Origin: Chrysopilus asiliformis
Lineage: Eukaryota; Arthropoda; Insecta; Diptera; Rhagionidae
Direction of reading: 5' to 3'
DNA length: 64,000 nucleotides
NCBI GenBank assembly: GCA_964034945.1
Contig: OZ035964.1
Coordinates: 310,001 to 374,000 of the forward strand
The notes beneath the pieces are model-generated. The model did not search any database, was not told the DNA's origin, and saw only the letters and a list, made by a program, of their open reading frames with translations. Numbering within the stretch: position 1 is the stretch's first letter; each line of letters opens with the position of its first letter. The position numbers were made by a program, and so were the translations under genes. Below, in pieces: positions 9,758 to 21,850 of this stretch.

Positions 9758-10572
9758 AAAAATGGAAACAAAAGCCCCATAGAATGTAAAAATTAGCACC
9801 GCATACAATTTCGAAAATTTACCAATAATTAATTGTAGTTTCTAATCATACTAATTTGTCAGATGTGGGACCAATCATATGATTTATGTTTTTAGAAGCC
9901 TGCGCAGCAAATTTTTGTATTAAAACGTTTAAATTTTAAGTGTGGGGAAATCTTACGTTAAAGTGTGGGGAAATTTTCAATGTTTCGATATTATTCGTGA
10001 ATTTTTAAAAGCCCGGCGTTTGTTTCAATTTTTGTTCGTAACTATATAAAAAAAAGTTTATATTTTCAAAATACAATAACAAGTGTGCCGCCGTTCAATT
10101 TGGGGAGGGAGAAAAATATCTGAAAACCTAATCATCCAAAGCGATTTATTTTATGGAACAACGTCACTGGATCGCGCTATCATATTTTAACATAATATAA
10201 CATGATGATAAAAAGTGTCAATGTCAGTCACACCATTCATCTGCCTGTTCCTCCGCACTGTGTGTTTCTTTCGATTTAAACGTATACAACATTCTCTATT
10301 TTTATTTTGCCCCCACTTGAAGACACAATGAAGAAAAACCTGAATTTTGTCGTAAACGCATGGTTTTTTTTAACATCAACAGTCAAATACTCATTAACCG
10401 CTCAGTTTCTTTAATACCGCACCATTAACCCTTTCGGGACTGAATTAATTCAGATACGCTTTCAAAAAGTGCAACTTTTCCTCCTAGAATTAAGTAAAGA
10501 TAATTTAAGTAAAGGTAAGATCTAAAATAATGAACTTTTTCTTAGTCCAACATTCAAAAACCTACAAAATTT
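9758..10572. other. AT-rich non-coding DNA, no gene seen
   Basis: No convincing exon on either strand. 'gtgtggggaaat' occurs twice (about 9,941 and 9,964). Confidence 0.4.
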
Positions 10573-10790
10573 CCCTCATATTAGGGTGACCAGACCATGA
10601 ATTGCGAATTAGTTGAGGCAGTCCAGGCATGTTGTTTCGGCGTCCCGGAAACTAAACTTTTGTCCCGGAATTGTGCCATCTACTGTTTTAATTGATTAAA
10701 TACTAGATAAAACAATCATCAAATGTACAAAATATACTCTACTTCGGAGGATGGTTGAAGCGATATACATTTTTTTTGCCTGCGGCGCAT
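10573..10790. repeat. Dispersed 'tcccggaatt' repeat, copy 1
   Basis: 'cggcgtcccggaa', 'tcccggaattgtgcc' and 'atctactgttttaattgat' here correspond to a similar block at about 40,988-41,130, including 'aaaatatactctacttcg' against 'aaaatactcaacttcgattg'. Diverged and non-coding. Confidence 0.55.
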
Positions 10791-10805
10791 TTTTATACTC
10801 TATAT

Positions 10806-10990
10806 GAGAATCATCACAGAAATATTTTATGTGAACATCACATGATTTTCTTATACAAAATCTTGGTCCTCATTCAATTTACATAATAAGCTGACAAATT
10901 AAAAATTTATTCACAAAAACCATGGACTTTTTTTTTACAAAATCTCAGATATATAAAAAATATTGTTGAGCCCGATTCTAAGCAGAAAAT
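10806..10990 (+). repeat. Family D fragment (left end)
   Basis: 'atgtgaacatcacatgattt' and 'cttatacaaaatc' match the left terminus of the complete family D element at 13,789-14,362. The remainder is lost or decayed. Confidence 0.65.
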
Positions 10991-11993
10991 ATTTTTTCAA
11001 ATTTTTAGAGCCAATTTCTAAGCAGGAAAAATATTTCCGAATCTTTTCCTAAGCAAAATATAAACAGAAAAATTAAAGATATTAAAATTTTCTACATTTT
11101 TGCCTTGTACAGTAAATCGATATATTTTACCGTTATATCAATATAGTTCTAATATTTTATTCGTCGGTTTATACTGTAGATTTCGTAAAAAAACAGATTT
11201 TTTTCTTTTGTTTTTTTTTTTTCAATTCATCTGTTGTCTGAACCGCATTAAACCATAATATTTCCGTCTTAAAAATGCGTCAATAAAAGATTTCAAGATT
11301 ATCTCACAAAATACATAAAGGAAACTCTGATGTAACACAAAACCACCGCAGCTTAGAATTAAAAATCCCATCACATAAACATAAAATTGCCAGCATAAAT
11401 TATGTATGGATGCATATTTAGTTGCCATTCACTTAATCTTTACCGGTCTATAGTAGGTAAGTAATTCTACTGCGTTTCACCACAAGTAAATCAAAACAAT
11501 TAAAAAATTGATAATAATTTAAAATAATTGCGCATTCAATTGTCATTATATTATTATTAATATTACTAGAATTAAAGCTCGTCCTATGACGGGTAACCGC
11601 AGTCTTAGTAGGAATTCCGTGAAGTCACAGGCACTGGCGATTTGATAACTTTTTTCAAGTTGATCAGTTGATCGCGTTCAACGGGAGTTGTACGAGTATA
11701 TTTGATGCGAAAAAATCAATTTTGAAATTTTAGTAACCAAAACCAGAACCGAATTTTTGGAATTTTATTGTAGAAACCATAAACCATAAATCCAATTCAC
11801 CCTTGAACCAAAACAAACAACAACGTTTGGTTTGCATCTGTTTATTGAGGGGGCGTCGGATTTCTTGATCATGATACAGTTACTTTCGTGAAGGACCATC
11901 CCCTCGTCTCTCTCCCCCCAAGTCCCCTCTTCCATAAGAAGACCATCGCTTAAAAGAAATATCGAAAAAAAAAATTTATTTGACAACTTGTAC
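10991..11993. other. Non-coding region left of the secreted-protein exon
   Basis: Contains several short minus-strand frames. If the exon at 11,994-12,701 belongs to a gene continuing to lower coordinates, this is part of its next intron. I searched it for a Cys-rich TGF-beta-type mature domain and saw none. Confidence 0.4.
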
Positions 11994-12701
11994 CTTAGAC
12001 ACATCTGGTAGCGTCTGTAACCCTAATCCCTTCATGACAATCTTCTGCAGCTTGTTTATGTCTTGATCACTAATTTTCCCAAATGATGACAATTGCTCTG
12101 GTGTCACTATTGCCAATATCGTATCGGATGTCACCGCCATTGCCTTTTGTGATTTCCTTGTCGGAGATTTCCGTGTATCGAAAAATGTTGACTCCGATAG
12201 ATGGTGTTGATATTTTTGTTGCTCCTGCACGGTGTTTATTGTTGTTGAATGCTGTTGCATAGATAACGTTGCACTTGATTGTGATATTGATGATGCAAAT
12301 ATATTCGATAGTTGATCAATTTTTATTTTATTAATCAGTTTATTGATTTTTTTATCACTAGATTTAATATCGGTAACACTTATTAAATTTTCACTACTAA
12401 AATTATTATTTTTTATACTATTATTATTGTAAAAGATGCTATTATTATTATTATTACTATTATTACTACTACTATTTGCACTTAACAATATCAGTCTTTC
12501 GAAATAATTGCTATCAATAATTGAATTCAATTCACGGCAATCAACACACCATAATATCGATGTTGATTGTGTTGCCAGTATGGCAATTGTTAAAATTTTT
12601 AATATTATTAACAAATCAAAATTAGTTCGATAGAATTTTTGGCATTTAAATAGATTTAGTTTTTTGTGCGTTTTTATATCTTTTAACATTTTTATTTTCA
12701 T
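11994..12701 (-). CDS. Exon of a secreted protein, possible TGF-beta-family propeptide (partial gene)
   Basis: An open exon of 236 codons from ATG at 12,701 to a donor-like AAG|GTACAA at 11,994/11,993. Residues about 28-48 (DLLIILKILTIAILATQSTS) form a hydrophobic segment consistent with a signal peptide behind a basic N-terminus. The middle is rich in Ser and Asn (an N5 run), and the C-terminal end reads INKLQKIVMKGLGLQTLPDV then SK. The pattern of an amphipathic stretch followed by LGL...P..SK resembles the point where propeptides of BMP/activin-type ligands carry 'LGL..(R/P)P..SK', which is my reason for the family suggestion. Of known insect ligands, an Asn-rich pro-region is most like Maverick, but I cannot verify this. 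No furin site or cystine-knot mature domain lies between 1 and 11,993, so the rest of the gene would have to be beyond the left edge. It could instead be an unrelated secreted protein, or end six codons later at a stop. Confidence 0.5.
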
Positions 12702-13788
12702 TATCGTAATTTTCAAATCTTGGTTGCAAAGTCAATGCCTTTTAGGTAAAAAAAAAACAAGAAAAGAAACAGAAAAAATTTAACAAAAAAAAACTAAAAT
12801 ATTGCTTAATTTTGATAGCAATTTTTTTTTATTTTAGATCAAAATTGTTTATAATTCGAAAATAGCAACCAGACAATGTGTAGAAAGTGATATTATTTCT
12901 CTTTCGTAATTTTGATTTTTTTTCTATTGAGAAGTTTCAGTCACATTTGACAATTTTTCCACATTTTATTTTTTGATGAGTATTTTTTGATGAGTATTTT
13001 TTGATGATTTGTTATTGTATTTGTTGTGTTATTCTTTTTTTATTATTATTATTTCTTTTTTCTCGTACATCTTTCATTTGTGATCATTAAAACATTTGAA
13101 GCACAAGAAAAATTTATATTTTCGATACATTTCTACAGTTTTAACGCAAAAGTCCGATTTTTCTTTTGTGTCGTTAAGACATCATCAATTTTCAACAAAT
13201 TATTGAAAAATTTTCTACAAAATAACTTTATGTTTTTATGCGAATTTTAACAATAGATCAATTGATTTGATATTATATTTATTCATTTGTTTTTTTTTTT
13301 CTTTTATTTTAGATTTTTTTTTTAATTTGAGAACAAACTTTAAAAAATGTTTTTCCCGGCGATTACTTTTCGATTTTTTTTTCGTTTTTTATGACTAATT
13401 TTTATTTATTTATTTTTCATCGAAACCGATCACGAGTTCTGTTCTGAATTCTGACTGAGAATCAACTGAACTAGAATATCACAGGTAATTCATTTAGGAA
13501 AGGTAATTAATTTTTTTTTTCTGTGATTTTAGCGCGCGTTCAATAGTTGACAGAAATTCATGTGAAATCGTTGAGAGACATCTTTCACTCTTGAAGTTTC
13601 AAAACAAACTGATTGTGATGAGTTTTTCTTTAAATTCGTATTTTCATACGGATCGCAGTGGACAATCGGCAGCCAACAGTCGCGATATGCACTTCAGGTG
13701 GTCGGCTGCTGCCTTTTTTCGGTGGTATTCGGTCTGCTGTGTGAGTGCGATATGTAGGGTGAATGCCCTACTAATAAACTATTAAAAA
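12702..13788. other. AT-rich DNA upstream of the secreted-protein exon
   Basis: T-rich and A-rich runs with a GC-richer island at 13,650-13,760 that could belong to a promoter or 5' leader for the minus-strand gene. No coding exon is supported. 'tttttgatgagta' repeats three times at about 12,972-13,005. Confidence 0.35.
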
Positions 13789-14362
13789 AATATCTGATAT
13801 GAACAGAACATGACTTTCTCATACAAAATCTAAGTTCCTGAGCAATTTACATAACAAACCGACAAATAAAATATTAGTTTACATAAAAATATGATTTTTT
13901 TACAAACTCCGAAATATCTCGATAACGGTAAAAGATAGCGTATGAAGAAAAAAAAACAAAATTATAGGAAATATTATTCTGTCCAATTCATCTCATACAT
14001 TCAACTACCGAACACCCGTCAATTTTCGGGAGAATCACAAAAAACTGATTTTTTTAAATAATGGAATATCTCGATAACGGCTACAGATTTGCAATAGGAA
14101 ATTTTATTGTCTCTAACTTTCGTTATAGATAAAACTACTGAAAAACTCGTAGTTTCAGAGCAAATCACGAAAAGCGAAATTGTCATTTTTAAGAAGCCGC
14201 AATTTTGATTACTTCCGGTTAACGAATTTTTCTCAAAAGTTGATAGGATCATCCCACTCCAGGACCAAACATTTTTGGCCCTAGCTCCATTAGTTTTTGA
14301 CACAGACTGACAATCAGACAGACGGACTGTATAAGAAAAAGATGTGCTGTTCACATCAGATA
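13789..14362. mobile_element. Family D element, complete, about 574 bp with terminal inverted repeats
   Basis: The left end 'aatatctgatatgaacagaa' then 'catgactttctcatac' pairs with the right end 'gtataagaaaaagatgtg' then 'ctgttcacatcagatatt'. Internal landmarks shared with partial copies elsewhere are 'atatctcgataacggtaaaa', 'gattacttccggttaacg' and a gacagac-rich stretch near the right end. Partial copies lie at 10.8, 19.2, 20.6, 36.1, 36.9, 44.6, 48.9 and 53.7 kb. No coding capacity was found. The class is undetermined because no clean target duplication could be read. Confidence 0.7.
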
Positions 14363-17300
14363 TTTTTTTTTTGTTTTTCTGCAGAGCAATTTTAAACAGA
14401 ATATGCTGTCACATTTACCCTATACCCGTTTAATATTGTAACGAAAACTTGGCTCGGCAGTGCCTTAATCAGGTATTTTTAGTGTGGGAATAAATTTCTT
14501 AACAATTTTTCGTTCACATGTGTAACTCTTTCGGTCTTTTATTTGAATTCAATATGAAAATCTGTTGTTGTTTTTTTTATTGCTTAATGGTGTCTACAAC
14601 GAATGTTCCTCATATGATGGGGGGATTTTTTCAAATCACCTTCCACTTTCATTCTTTGATGACTTTTACGTTTTACCGTCGCTTCCACTTTCAAAACAAA
14701 AAGTTTTCTGGTAGTCGGTAATTTTTTTTAAATTAATTTTTTCCTTTTAATATTAGGCTAATGCGGACGTTCAAATATTTTTTTCCCGCTCTTAAAAGAA
14801 GTCAGTTACACGTACGGTGAAATAAATAAATAACCACAAAACATACCTACAGTAAAGCCTTGAAATGAAAATTTCAGAGAAATTAAATTAAGAATTTTTC
14901 GGATTTTTGCTTTTTCAGGGTTACCTCTGACAGAAATTGGTTTTTTTTAAACATCGAGCTAAATTACTGTCTTCGGGTATACGTCCTACGTTCGCTTCTT
15001 GGTTTTTTCTAGGACCTCATTAAGCCTACGTTACTCCCAAGGTCAAGACGATTCTAACAATTGCATCGTCAAAATCAGCTGACGCGTTATCGTCTTACAG
15101 CGTTACAAAAAAAAATGGATACACCGCCCGCCCGCACAAATTACCACTCCCCCTTAAGTGTTACTTTGAATAAGCGCCATTGAGTTTATCGGTTTATAAA
15201 ATTTATAAATTTGGTTACAGATTTATGTTCATAAATTTATTTATAAAAATAACACCCAAATTTTGATCCGTTCATGTTGTTTTCCCAAGCGGATATAATC
15301 GATCATGCGAGAAGAATTTTCTTCATAGATTTCCTCGGATTTCCCATGAATTTCTGGAAATGATGAAACGAAACTCTTTCCAAATACATATGGAAAGTTT
15401 GGCAGATGTTAAATTAGATCGTTCTGGCCGCCTTCTCATCCGCACTCTCTTCCATCCTACTTTTTCCATATTAGTCAGCAAATTTATGGTGTTTCCAATG
15501 AATTTTACCTGAATGGTATTCTCGTTTTAATGATTGACTCCTGATTCCAATTCCATTTCGCTTAAATCACCGACGCCATAACCACAAAAATCGAAAAGTT
15601 AGAATAAACAGAAGGATGCCCTCCGCTGTATCTCCCGCATCTTTTTCACGGAGTGCACCGATCGGTAATGAATTTAATGGGAAAATATTTTTACGATTTT
15701 CCGAATGAAAATTTTAGCACACTGAGGGCTATGGGAAGGGAGGAAGGGGGAGGCTTTTATATCCTTTAAATTTAGTTAAATACATTTATTCCCAAAAGCG
15801 CGTAGTTTTCGAGAAATTTTCAAAAGGATAGGCAAACCAACCGAAAGACAGACAAAAGGTCTATACGGAATACGGTGCGTTGCATAGCTGCAGAGTAAAA
15901 GAAAAATACGCTTAATATTAGTTTACAAAAACAAAAAACATAAAAATTTTATTTTGCAAAAAAATTTACATCACGTTATCCAGCCTCTCTGACAATAATT
16001 GCTCTTGTTTTATAGTTTCGTTTTAACATGAAATTAATTTATTATGTTTCTTATGGTTGTTCCTGTACGGAGCCCTCAGCATAACTTAGGGTTATGTCTG
16101 TTTTCGTTTTTATTCTTTTCGTAATTTGATTTACTTATAATGGATTTTCTCATGTTTCGCCCAGAGTCGTAGCGAATTGTGATGTTAAATGCAGCCACAC
16201 GTAAATCTGAGCATATTTTTTTATGATTTAAAAAAATCATTTTAAATGAAGCCACTAACAGGCGCGTATAAAGACGATTTCATTACCCACAAAACATGAA
16301 AATCATTGCAGAATGTCCCTTCGGCGTCGGTTCAATTTTAAATAATTAGTTTTGTTTTCGGTAATTTTATTTATAAAAAATTGACAGACTTTTTTCTGTG
16401 ATGGTCCAAAAGTTATCGTCTCTTAAAAATCGTGTGCCGCCCATACGCAAACGGGTGATCAGTACGTCACCGCATTTTTTGATTTTTTTTTTTTAAAGTT
16501 AAGCAAAAGAATGTTAATAATCAGGAAGCGAAAATTGGGTTTTTAGCATGCAATTTCCGTTGAATCTTTTCTCGGATTTTATGTGGTAAATCTTTCTTAC
16601 CAGACATCAGCAATTTGTTCAATTTTTCTATGGTGTCATTAGAAAACTTGAAATTTTATTGAAGAACTTTTGCACACGGAAATGATTTTCGGAAACACAT
16701 TTTTTCTTGCTAAATTGACATTAAAATACCCTCTACCTTCTCCGCTATACTCTATCCAACTCTAGGCATTTTATTTCAATTTCACACAAAATTTTTATCG
16801 TTCCGCCTTTGAAAATACGGCATGATTTTTTTTATGATTTGCTGGAACTCGATTAAAATTTCCCAAAAAACAAATAACATAAAAATTAAAATTAGGAAAT
16901 TCCCCCTAGTGTTTAAATGTATGTATATGCGTGTAACATTTTTACATTTCATTAAAAAAGTGTAAAAAAATAATAATTGCAATTTCGTCATATTCTCAAC
17001 AGATGAATAAAACTGCAAAAAATATTATGTGAACTTTGTATAAGCCCCATTCTCCCACATCCCCGTTTATCTTGTTCCGGATTGCCTAAAAATAAAGATA
17101 ATATTTTAATATTTTCTCCCCACAATTGTACTTTAAGTGCAGTTAACTCACTTTAAACCTGGATGACTAATGCAATTTCCTTATTGTACAAACGCCCTAG
17201 AAAAGAAAAATAAATAAAAAAAATCAAGAATAATTGGGGAAATCAATGTCTGAGAAATCAAAAAAAATTTCCTTGACTCACTCACAAAACCATTAGAAAT

Positions 17301-17387
17301 TTAGTCAGATTTTTTATAGGAGTCAATAAATTTGAGCGTGATAAAATCATAATTAGGAATATTGGTAGTCAATTCATTAGTCACGAA
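14363..17387. other. AT-rich intergenic DNA, no gene seen
   Basis: Three kilobases without a supported exon. Frames on both strands are short and of AT-rich composition. A 'gacagacaaaaggtctatac' block at about 15,848 resembles the gacagac stretches of families A and D. Confidence 0.45.
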
Positions 17388-18567
17388 CATCACAAAAGGG
17401 ATACCGAATTAGGCTCTCTTTTTAAATTGAATCCTTGCATGATTAGGTGGAACATCAGCAGAAGGAGCAGAAAACCAGACAAGGGGAGGCGAGAGATTGA
17501 AGAAATGATTTACTTCCGGTGCCTTTTTTACCGATTCTATTTCACAATCAATGGAAAAACCAGAAATTGAATAAATGATTTTATGTATTAAGGCTGATAG
17601 AAATGGATGGCAAAATTAATTGGAATTTTGTATTTTGTGACCCTTTTCCAACATTCCGTAGTTATTTTTTTCAAAAATTTCATTTTGAAATTTTTTGAAA
17701 TTTTTCAAAAAAAATCGCAAGAAAATTTTAAGTCTGGAGAAATTTTTTTGTTTATAAAAAAAGTTCTGCAGTTTCAGGAAAAACAAAAACCACACATCCT
17801 TTAGGATCTTTTTATCTATCAAAAACCGTTTTCCGTGAGTCGATAGGCCAAAAATTACGAGTGTGGCAAAGGATTATTCAAATGTCAAATCCCTAAAAAT
17901 TGAATCCTTTTATCTCGGAAACGGCTAAAAGGATTTTTATGAAATTCGTGATCTTAGAGTTTTCGGGGACGAGGAATCGATATCCGGTGTCCTTTTTGGC
18001 GAAAAAAGGATTTTTCAAGGACCTCGTCCTTGTACCGCCCAAACCGTCCCGCCCCCCTCAAAAAGGACACCGGATATCGATTCTCCGTCCCCGATAACCT
18101 CTAGATTCTGAATTCCAGCCCGATCGGAGGACTTGAATTTTTCGTCCTTAAAAAAAGTACTGGGGTCCCCCTTGCGATTTTTTCAAATTTTTGACACGTC
18201 TCCGATTTCGCTGAAACTCGGCATAGGGGGGTTTTTCGGGCCCCTGATTAAGATTCCGTTGTCCGTTTTTCGATATCGTCAATGGTTTGGGCTGTGCAGA
18301 GGGAGGAGGTACTTCCTAAAAAATTGAATTTTCATTTGATATTTACTAGAAACGCAACTGTACAAATTTTCAAGTCTCTAGTTCGATACTTTCGAAAGCT
18401 ATGGTGCTCACGGACGCACAGACAAACAGACAAACGGATGGACATACAGAAATCAATATCTTTTGTCCCATCATCCCAATCCCAAACACCCTGGTGTAGT
18501 TCATTTTTGTGTCCGGTATACCAAATCTAACATACTCCTACATGATATATCATATAGAGTATAAAAA
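17388..18567 (+). repeat. Dispersed repeat family A, copy 2 (most complete)
   Basis: Runs from 'cacaaaagggataccgaatt' to 'tcatatagagtataaaa'. This copy defines the family ends best: the same start appears in copy 3 (reverse complement near 39,385-39,405) and the same end in copy 1. The internal hairpin arms are at about 17,963-18,002 and 18,060-18,097. It lies in the same orientation as copy 1, with visible but limited divergence. Confidence 0.85.
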
Positions 18568-20582
18568 CATTTCTGCTAGTGAAGAAACCAAGATGTGAAT
18601 TTCACAGAAAAATTCTTGTTGTGTAGACTGGATTTTCTTCGTTTTTTTTTTTGGAAATTGAGGCCGAATAGGGAAGCATAGACAACTCAAGACAATGAAC
18701 TGTTCATCATACCTGATATTTGATTTTAATATATAAGCAAAGATTCCTCTTGTCATTTTTATTTTCTTATACATCGTATGCAAAGTATTGTACATAAACG
18801 AAATAATATTTACAACATTCGATGTTGACGCAAAAATTGTGTCAATTTTAAATGCTGTAAAAATACACCACGTACGTAACTTTACATACACTCTAAATTT
18901 TCTTAACTTTTCCGAGGAAAATCACAGTAAATTTTTTTCTTTAAATAAAACCATTTTGATAGCGAAGTGATTGCAGTAGTTGACGCTATCATTGGGTCCT
19001 AACTGGGTCCTAGCTGCGCCCCAGTACCGTTGTGGTAGAGCGCAATGCGAAGTGATACAACACGCAGTGGGATAGCAAGTCTTAGTTCTCCTGGGCTGAA
19101 ACTTGAATTGACCGTAATCCTTATCAGAAAATTAAAACCTTTTTTGGTTGGATTTTAAATTTGCTTACATTTTTACCTTTTACCGTAAATTGATATATTT
19201 TACCGCATGTATTTGTATAAGAAAATCATGTGCTGTTTACATCAGATTATATTCTTATTTTATTGTGGAACACCTACTAATTTAATACGAATCGGAATGG
19301 TACCCAAAGCTATCATTCAGACAAATACCTTTCACCTTTTTCTTTGTGCTAAATCAAATGAAATTTATTTTGGATGAGATCACCTCGCGATACCTTTTTT
19401 AAAAAAGTATCTCTTTTCCAATTTTTATTCATTTCAATAATTCAATTTCTCGATAGATTTCCCGATTTTCTTATCCGAAGTATTGTGAACTAGCATTACT
19501 TACTAAGCAAAAAACTCATCAATTCCGGCTGCTATTAAAGTTAAAGTTACCAACATTTGAATCGTCAGAGAATTTCAAATCTAAAATTTGATGATTCCCT
19601 CTGACGACGTCATAGCTCAGATGTAGCGGCGTTTTGTCACACATTCGATAAATATTTCGTTGTTTTATCTTGCAGTGCGTTGTTCATAAATAGGTATGCT
19701 CTGCACCCCTTCACGTTTCATTTACGCTTCTGGGAAAATTTGTTCGCGTGCCTTTCGTCGTGTGCATTCCAACGCGAGAACGTCATGCACAAATGTTTCG
19801 AAACACAGTGGAGGTTGCTATTTTTTTCATAGAATCAGAAATATCTCGGTGACGGTAAAAGATAGAGGTTAACTATCAAAGTTATAGTGTTCATGGACGG
19901 ACGGACATACGGGAATCAAAATCTTTTGCCATCCCAAACACTATGGTATAGTTAACTCTTGTGTCCGACGATTGGTTCAATGCGAGAGAAAAAAAAAAGT
20001 TTGAGAACCACTGCTTTAGGGTTACCAGATAAACTTCCGGCGTACCAAAATCCAAGCCTGGATTATTTTCTTTTGCAAATTTTGCATGAAATTAGGCGTA
20101 CAAAATAATCTTTTATAAATTTTGAATGCAATTAGGCGTTCCTGAAGTCCACTTCTACTTCAATTGTGTTGATAGTGGGCAGAAATTCTTTTGCTTAAAA
20201 ATGCCTTAGACAAAACACAATTTCAAATGAATTTTGCAGGAATGACATAATCAATGATAATGTGAAAACCAATGTGTCACATTTTGTCGCACACATTAGA
20301 CTTATTCCCTCAGGAATCTCACGTATTCGTAAACCGTGACCAGGTTTTTATTATTTTATGTTGAATTTTGAGTGCGAATAATCGGCACGACGTCTAAGTT
20401 GATTTTTAAAGCAATTTCAAGGGTAATTGAATTTTTGCAGAGAAATTTGAAAAGTTTTAATATTGATATTGGTGGCGTTTGACTGTGAAAAACAGATTTT
20501 ATACTTTAGGGTTATTGGATCATTCATTGTAACTTTAAACGATATTTACTAGACGGCGACAAGCCGTCATTTGAACTCAAAC
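18568..20582. other. Intergenic DNA with repeat relics
   Basis: Contains a family D right end (about 19,200-19,253: 'gtataagaaaatcatgtgct'), a fragment blending family D and A motifs at 19,830-19,965, and a hAT-type right end at about 19,999-20,018. No supported gene. Confidence 0.5.
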
Positions 20583-20960
20583 TTAGACCGATCTGAATAG
20601 CACGTGACTTTCTTATACAAAATCTATGGCATTGAGGAATTCATAATCCGGTTTGATATAAAAATATGAATTTTTTTTTACAATATCTCGATAACGGTAA
20701 AAGATATTGATTGGCAATAAAAGGCAAAATCAAGAGAATTCTTCCTTAAATTGTTTTTTTTTTCTCGAAAAACCGTTAGTTTACAAGCAATTCGCAAAGA
20801 TCTAGTTTTTTTTTAATGAAAATATTTCAATAACGGTAAAATATAGATAAGAATGGTAAAAGAAAAAACTATGGGAAATATTATTCTCTTAAATTTAATT
20901 AATACATTGAACCACCGAAAACCCGTCAATTTTCGAGAGATTATATCGATATATCGGATT
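20583..20960 (+). repeat. Family D partial copy
   Basis: Starts with 'gaatagcacgtgactttc' and 'ttatacaaaatct', then 'caatatctcgataacggtaa', matching the left half of the element at 13,789. The right end is missing. Confidence 0.65.
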
Positions 20961-20969
20961 AAGATACGC

Positions 20970-21850
20970 AGTTTTAGTTAAAGACAACGCAGTTTTAGTT
21001 AAAAACCAACAAAATAAAATAATAAAAATTGCTTGTAAAACATAAAAATTGCTAAAAACTTACCATTATTTGGAGATTTCCAAAGCGAAAAAACAATTCG
21101 CCTATCCATTTTGGCTAATATTCATCCAAGCGGGGAAAAAAACATTTTGTAATGAAAATCAGAGATTTTTTGTGGTCTACATTTTTTCAATTTTCGCCCA
21201 TGTTTTCAATAATTTTATTGCTTTTGCACTCGTTTTATTGTTTTTCGCTTTTATTTTTTCACAATTTCGCTGCAAAACCCTAAAACGCCAAAGACTTTTA
21301 TTTTCCGTGACCGAAACCAAGGCTGAAATCGGCAGCCATACAAATGCGTACCGAGCGCGAATAAAGTGGCGTTTTTCGATTTCCGGATCCAAAAATTACC
21401 GGTCCTCCAATGGATAACACGAAATCGCAGAAATTTTTTTTCGAAAAATGCGAAATCGACGAAAAATGCGGAAGCTGTCCCGAAACGATCGAAACCATGG
21501 CCGAATTATACAAGGTCTGTTTGACAGCTCAGTCTCTCTTGGCTCTGACGTTATCGGCAAGAAATTCTTATACGACTCAATGGGAATTTTCCCTAATTCT
21601 CAAATCTAGCTAACATCTAGCTAAACAACTCCGTACGCACAATCTACATTACAAAGAATTTCTTGCCGATGACGTAGCAACATGGTGGCTGTCGAAAAAT
21701 AACCAGCAGACCTTGTATAATTCGGCCATGGATCGAAACCGATGCCACAAAACCGAGAACTGTCAGACGGGTGCGGGTGTCGTTTCGGCGAAAAAATGTT
21801 GTTTGTGGGTGTTCAGCGCCATCTAGTATCGGCTAGGTAAAGCTTTTAGG
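20970..21850 (+). repeat. Dispersed repeat, host of the Mutator-like MITE
   Basis: Parts of this block recur in inverted orientation at 30,280-30,640. The shared sections are the stretch encoding SKNYRSSNG here and VKNYRSLDG there, the 'cgagaactgtcagacggg' section and the 'cgaaaccgatgccaca' section. It contains the MITE at 21,496-21,730, which the 30.3-kb copy lacks. The short frames in it are repeat-borne and not called as genes. Confidence 0.7.
21496..21730. mobile_element. Mutator-like MITE, 235 bp, 9-bp target duplication
   Basis: Perfect terminal inverted repeats CATGGCCGAATTATACAAGG at 21,496 and its reverse complement ending at 21,730, extending to about 24 bp. The 9-bp direct repeat GATCGAAAC flanks it (21,487-21,495 and 21,731-21,739). 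A second inverted pair lies inside ('atcggcaagaaattctta' against 'aagaatttcttgccgat'). The inverted paralogue at 30,310-30,345 reads through the site with only one copy of the duplicated bases, confirming the insertion. A 9-bp duplication with long TIRs fits the Mutator (MULE) superfamily. No transposase is encoded. Confidence 0.85.

Noticed and set aside
11222..11428. Minus-strand frame as the next exon of the secreted protein
   Set aside because: Hydrophobic AT-rich composition, no matching phase with the donor at 11,994, and no TGF-beta-like motif.
19025..19100. tRNA-like string ('tgtggtagagcgcaatgcg')
   Set aside because: No cloverleaf with a proper acceptor stem, anticodon arm and TTC loop can be drawn.
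20970..21420. 122-codon plus-strand frame (contains SKNYRSSNG) as a gene
   Set aside because: The same stretch recurs inverted at 30.4 kb with indels, so it is a dispersed repeat rather than a conserved gene.
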